NCBI GenBank assembly: GCA_964614095.1
Contig: CAZTJO010000029.1
Coordinates: 1-25,098 of the forward strand
Length of the DNA: 25,098 nucleotides
Direction: 5' to 3'
Source: CAZWKX01 sp964614095
GTDB lineage: Bacteria > Actinomycetota > Acidimicrobiia > Spongiisociales > UBA11373
The translations under genes were made by a program, and so were the position numbers. The notes beneath the pieces were generated by a model. It was not told the DNA's origin. It was given only the letters and a program-made list of their open reading frames with translations, and made no database searches. This document shows positions 25,091-25,098 of this stretch, in pieces (position 1 is the first letter of the stretch; each line of letters opens with the position of its first letter).

Positions 25091-25098
25091 GCCATCAG

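Overview
This 25.1 kb window is GC-rich, almost fully coding, and nearly all on the + strand. It looks like chromosomal core DNA of an actinomycete (Actinomycetota). The best evidence is the gene order aroB-pepQ-efp-nusB-pyr genes-mihF-gmk-rpoZ-coaBC-priA-def-fmt-rpe-ribDE-ribBA-ribH, which follows the mycobacterial/streptomycete layout, together with an actinobacterial integration host factor (mIHF) and a helicase-dead PriA. A deep-branching class such as Acidimicrobiia is plausible but is an inference. metK (usually between coaBC and priA) and rsmB/fmu (usually between fmt and rpe) are absent. A class 1B-type pyrD sits inside the pyr operon.

Layout. (1) 1-2762: 3' end of aroB, an M24 peptidase, efp and nusB. 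(2) 2763-11582: de novo pyrimidine operon pyrR-pyrB-pyrC-carA-carB-pyrD-pyrF, covering every step from glutamine/bicarbonate to UMP except orotate phosphoribosyltransferase. It is preceded by a leader holding a PyrR-binding RNA hairpin, a 20-codon ORF and an intrinsic terminator. (3) 11610-17153: mihF, gmk (with an apparent one-base frameshift at its start), rpoZ, coaBC, priA, def and fmt. (4) 17150-17950, - strand: a polyphosphate kinase 2 gene, the only convincing minus-strand gene. (5) 18054-19645: rpe and a REC-GGDEF-like response regulator. (6) 19675-23209: an FMN riboswitch and the riboflavin operon ribD-ribE-ribBA-ribH. (7) 23185-25098: rnhB, a membrane-anchored coiled-coil protein of unknown function, and a strong promoter followed by a structured leader and terminator at the window edge.

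Most junctions are ATGA, GTGA or TGATG overlaps, so translational coupling is probably the rule. Several genes lacking a Shine-Dalgarno (SD) sequence (def, ppk2, rpe, rnhB) have a TAnnnT -10-like hexamer 6-9 nt before the start codon, which suggests leaderless mRNAs.

No tRNA, rRNA, CRISPR, insertion sequence or phage gene was seen. The most interesting item is the pyr leader. The SD of a short ORF is embedded in the PyrR-binding hairpin, that ORF runs through the terminator, and it stops in a TGATG overlap at the pyrR start. This suggests a PyrR-controlled, ribosome-mediated attenuator. Also worth checking are the gmk frameshift, a 13-bp perfect hairpin inside carB, an EF-P with an atypical tip loop, pyrD without pyrK, and the leader/attenuator at the 3' edge.
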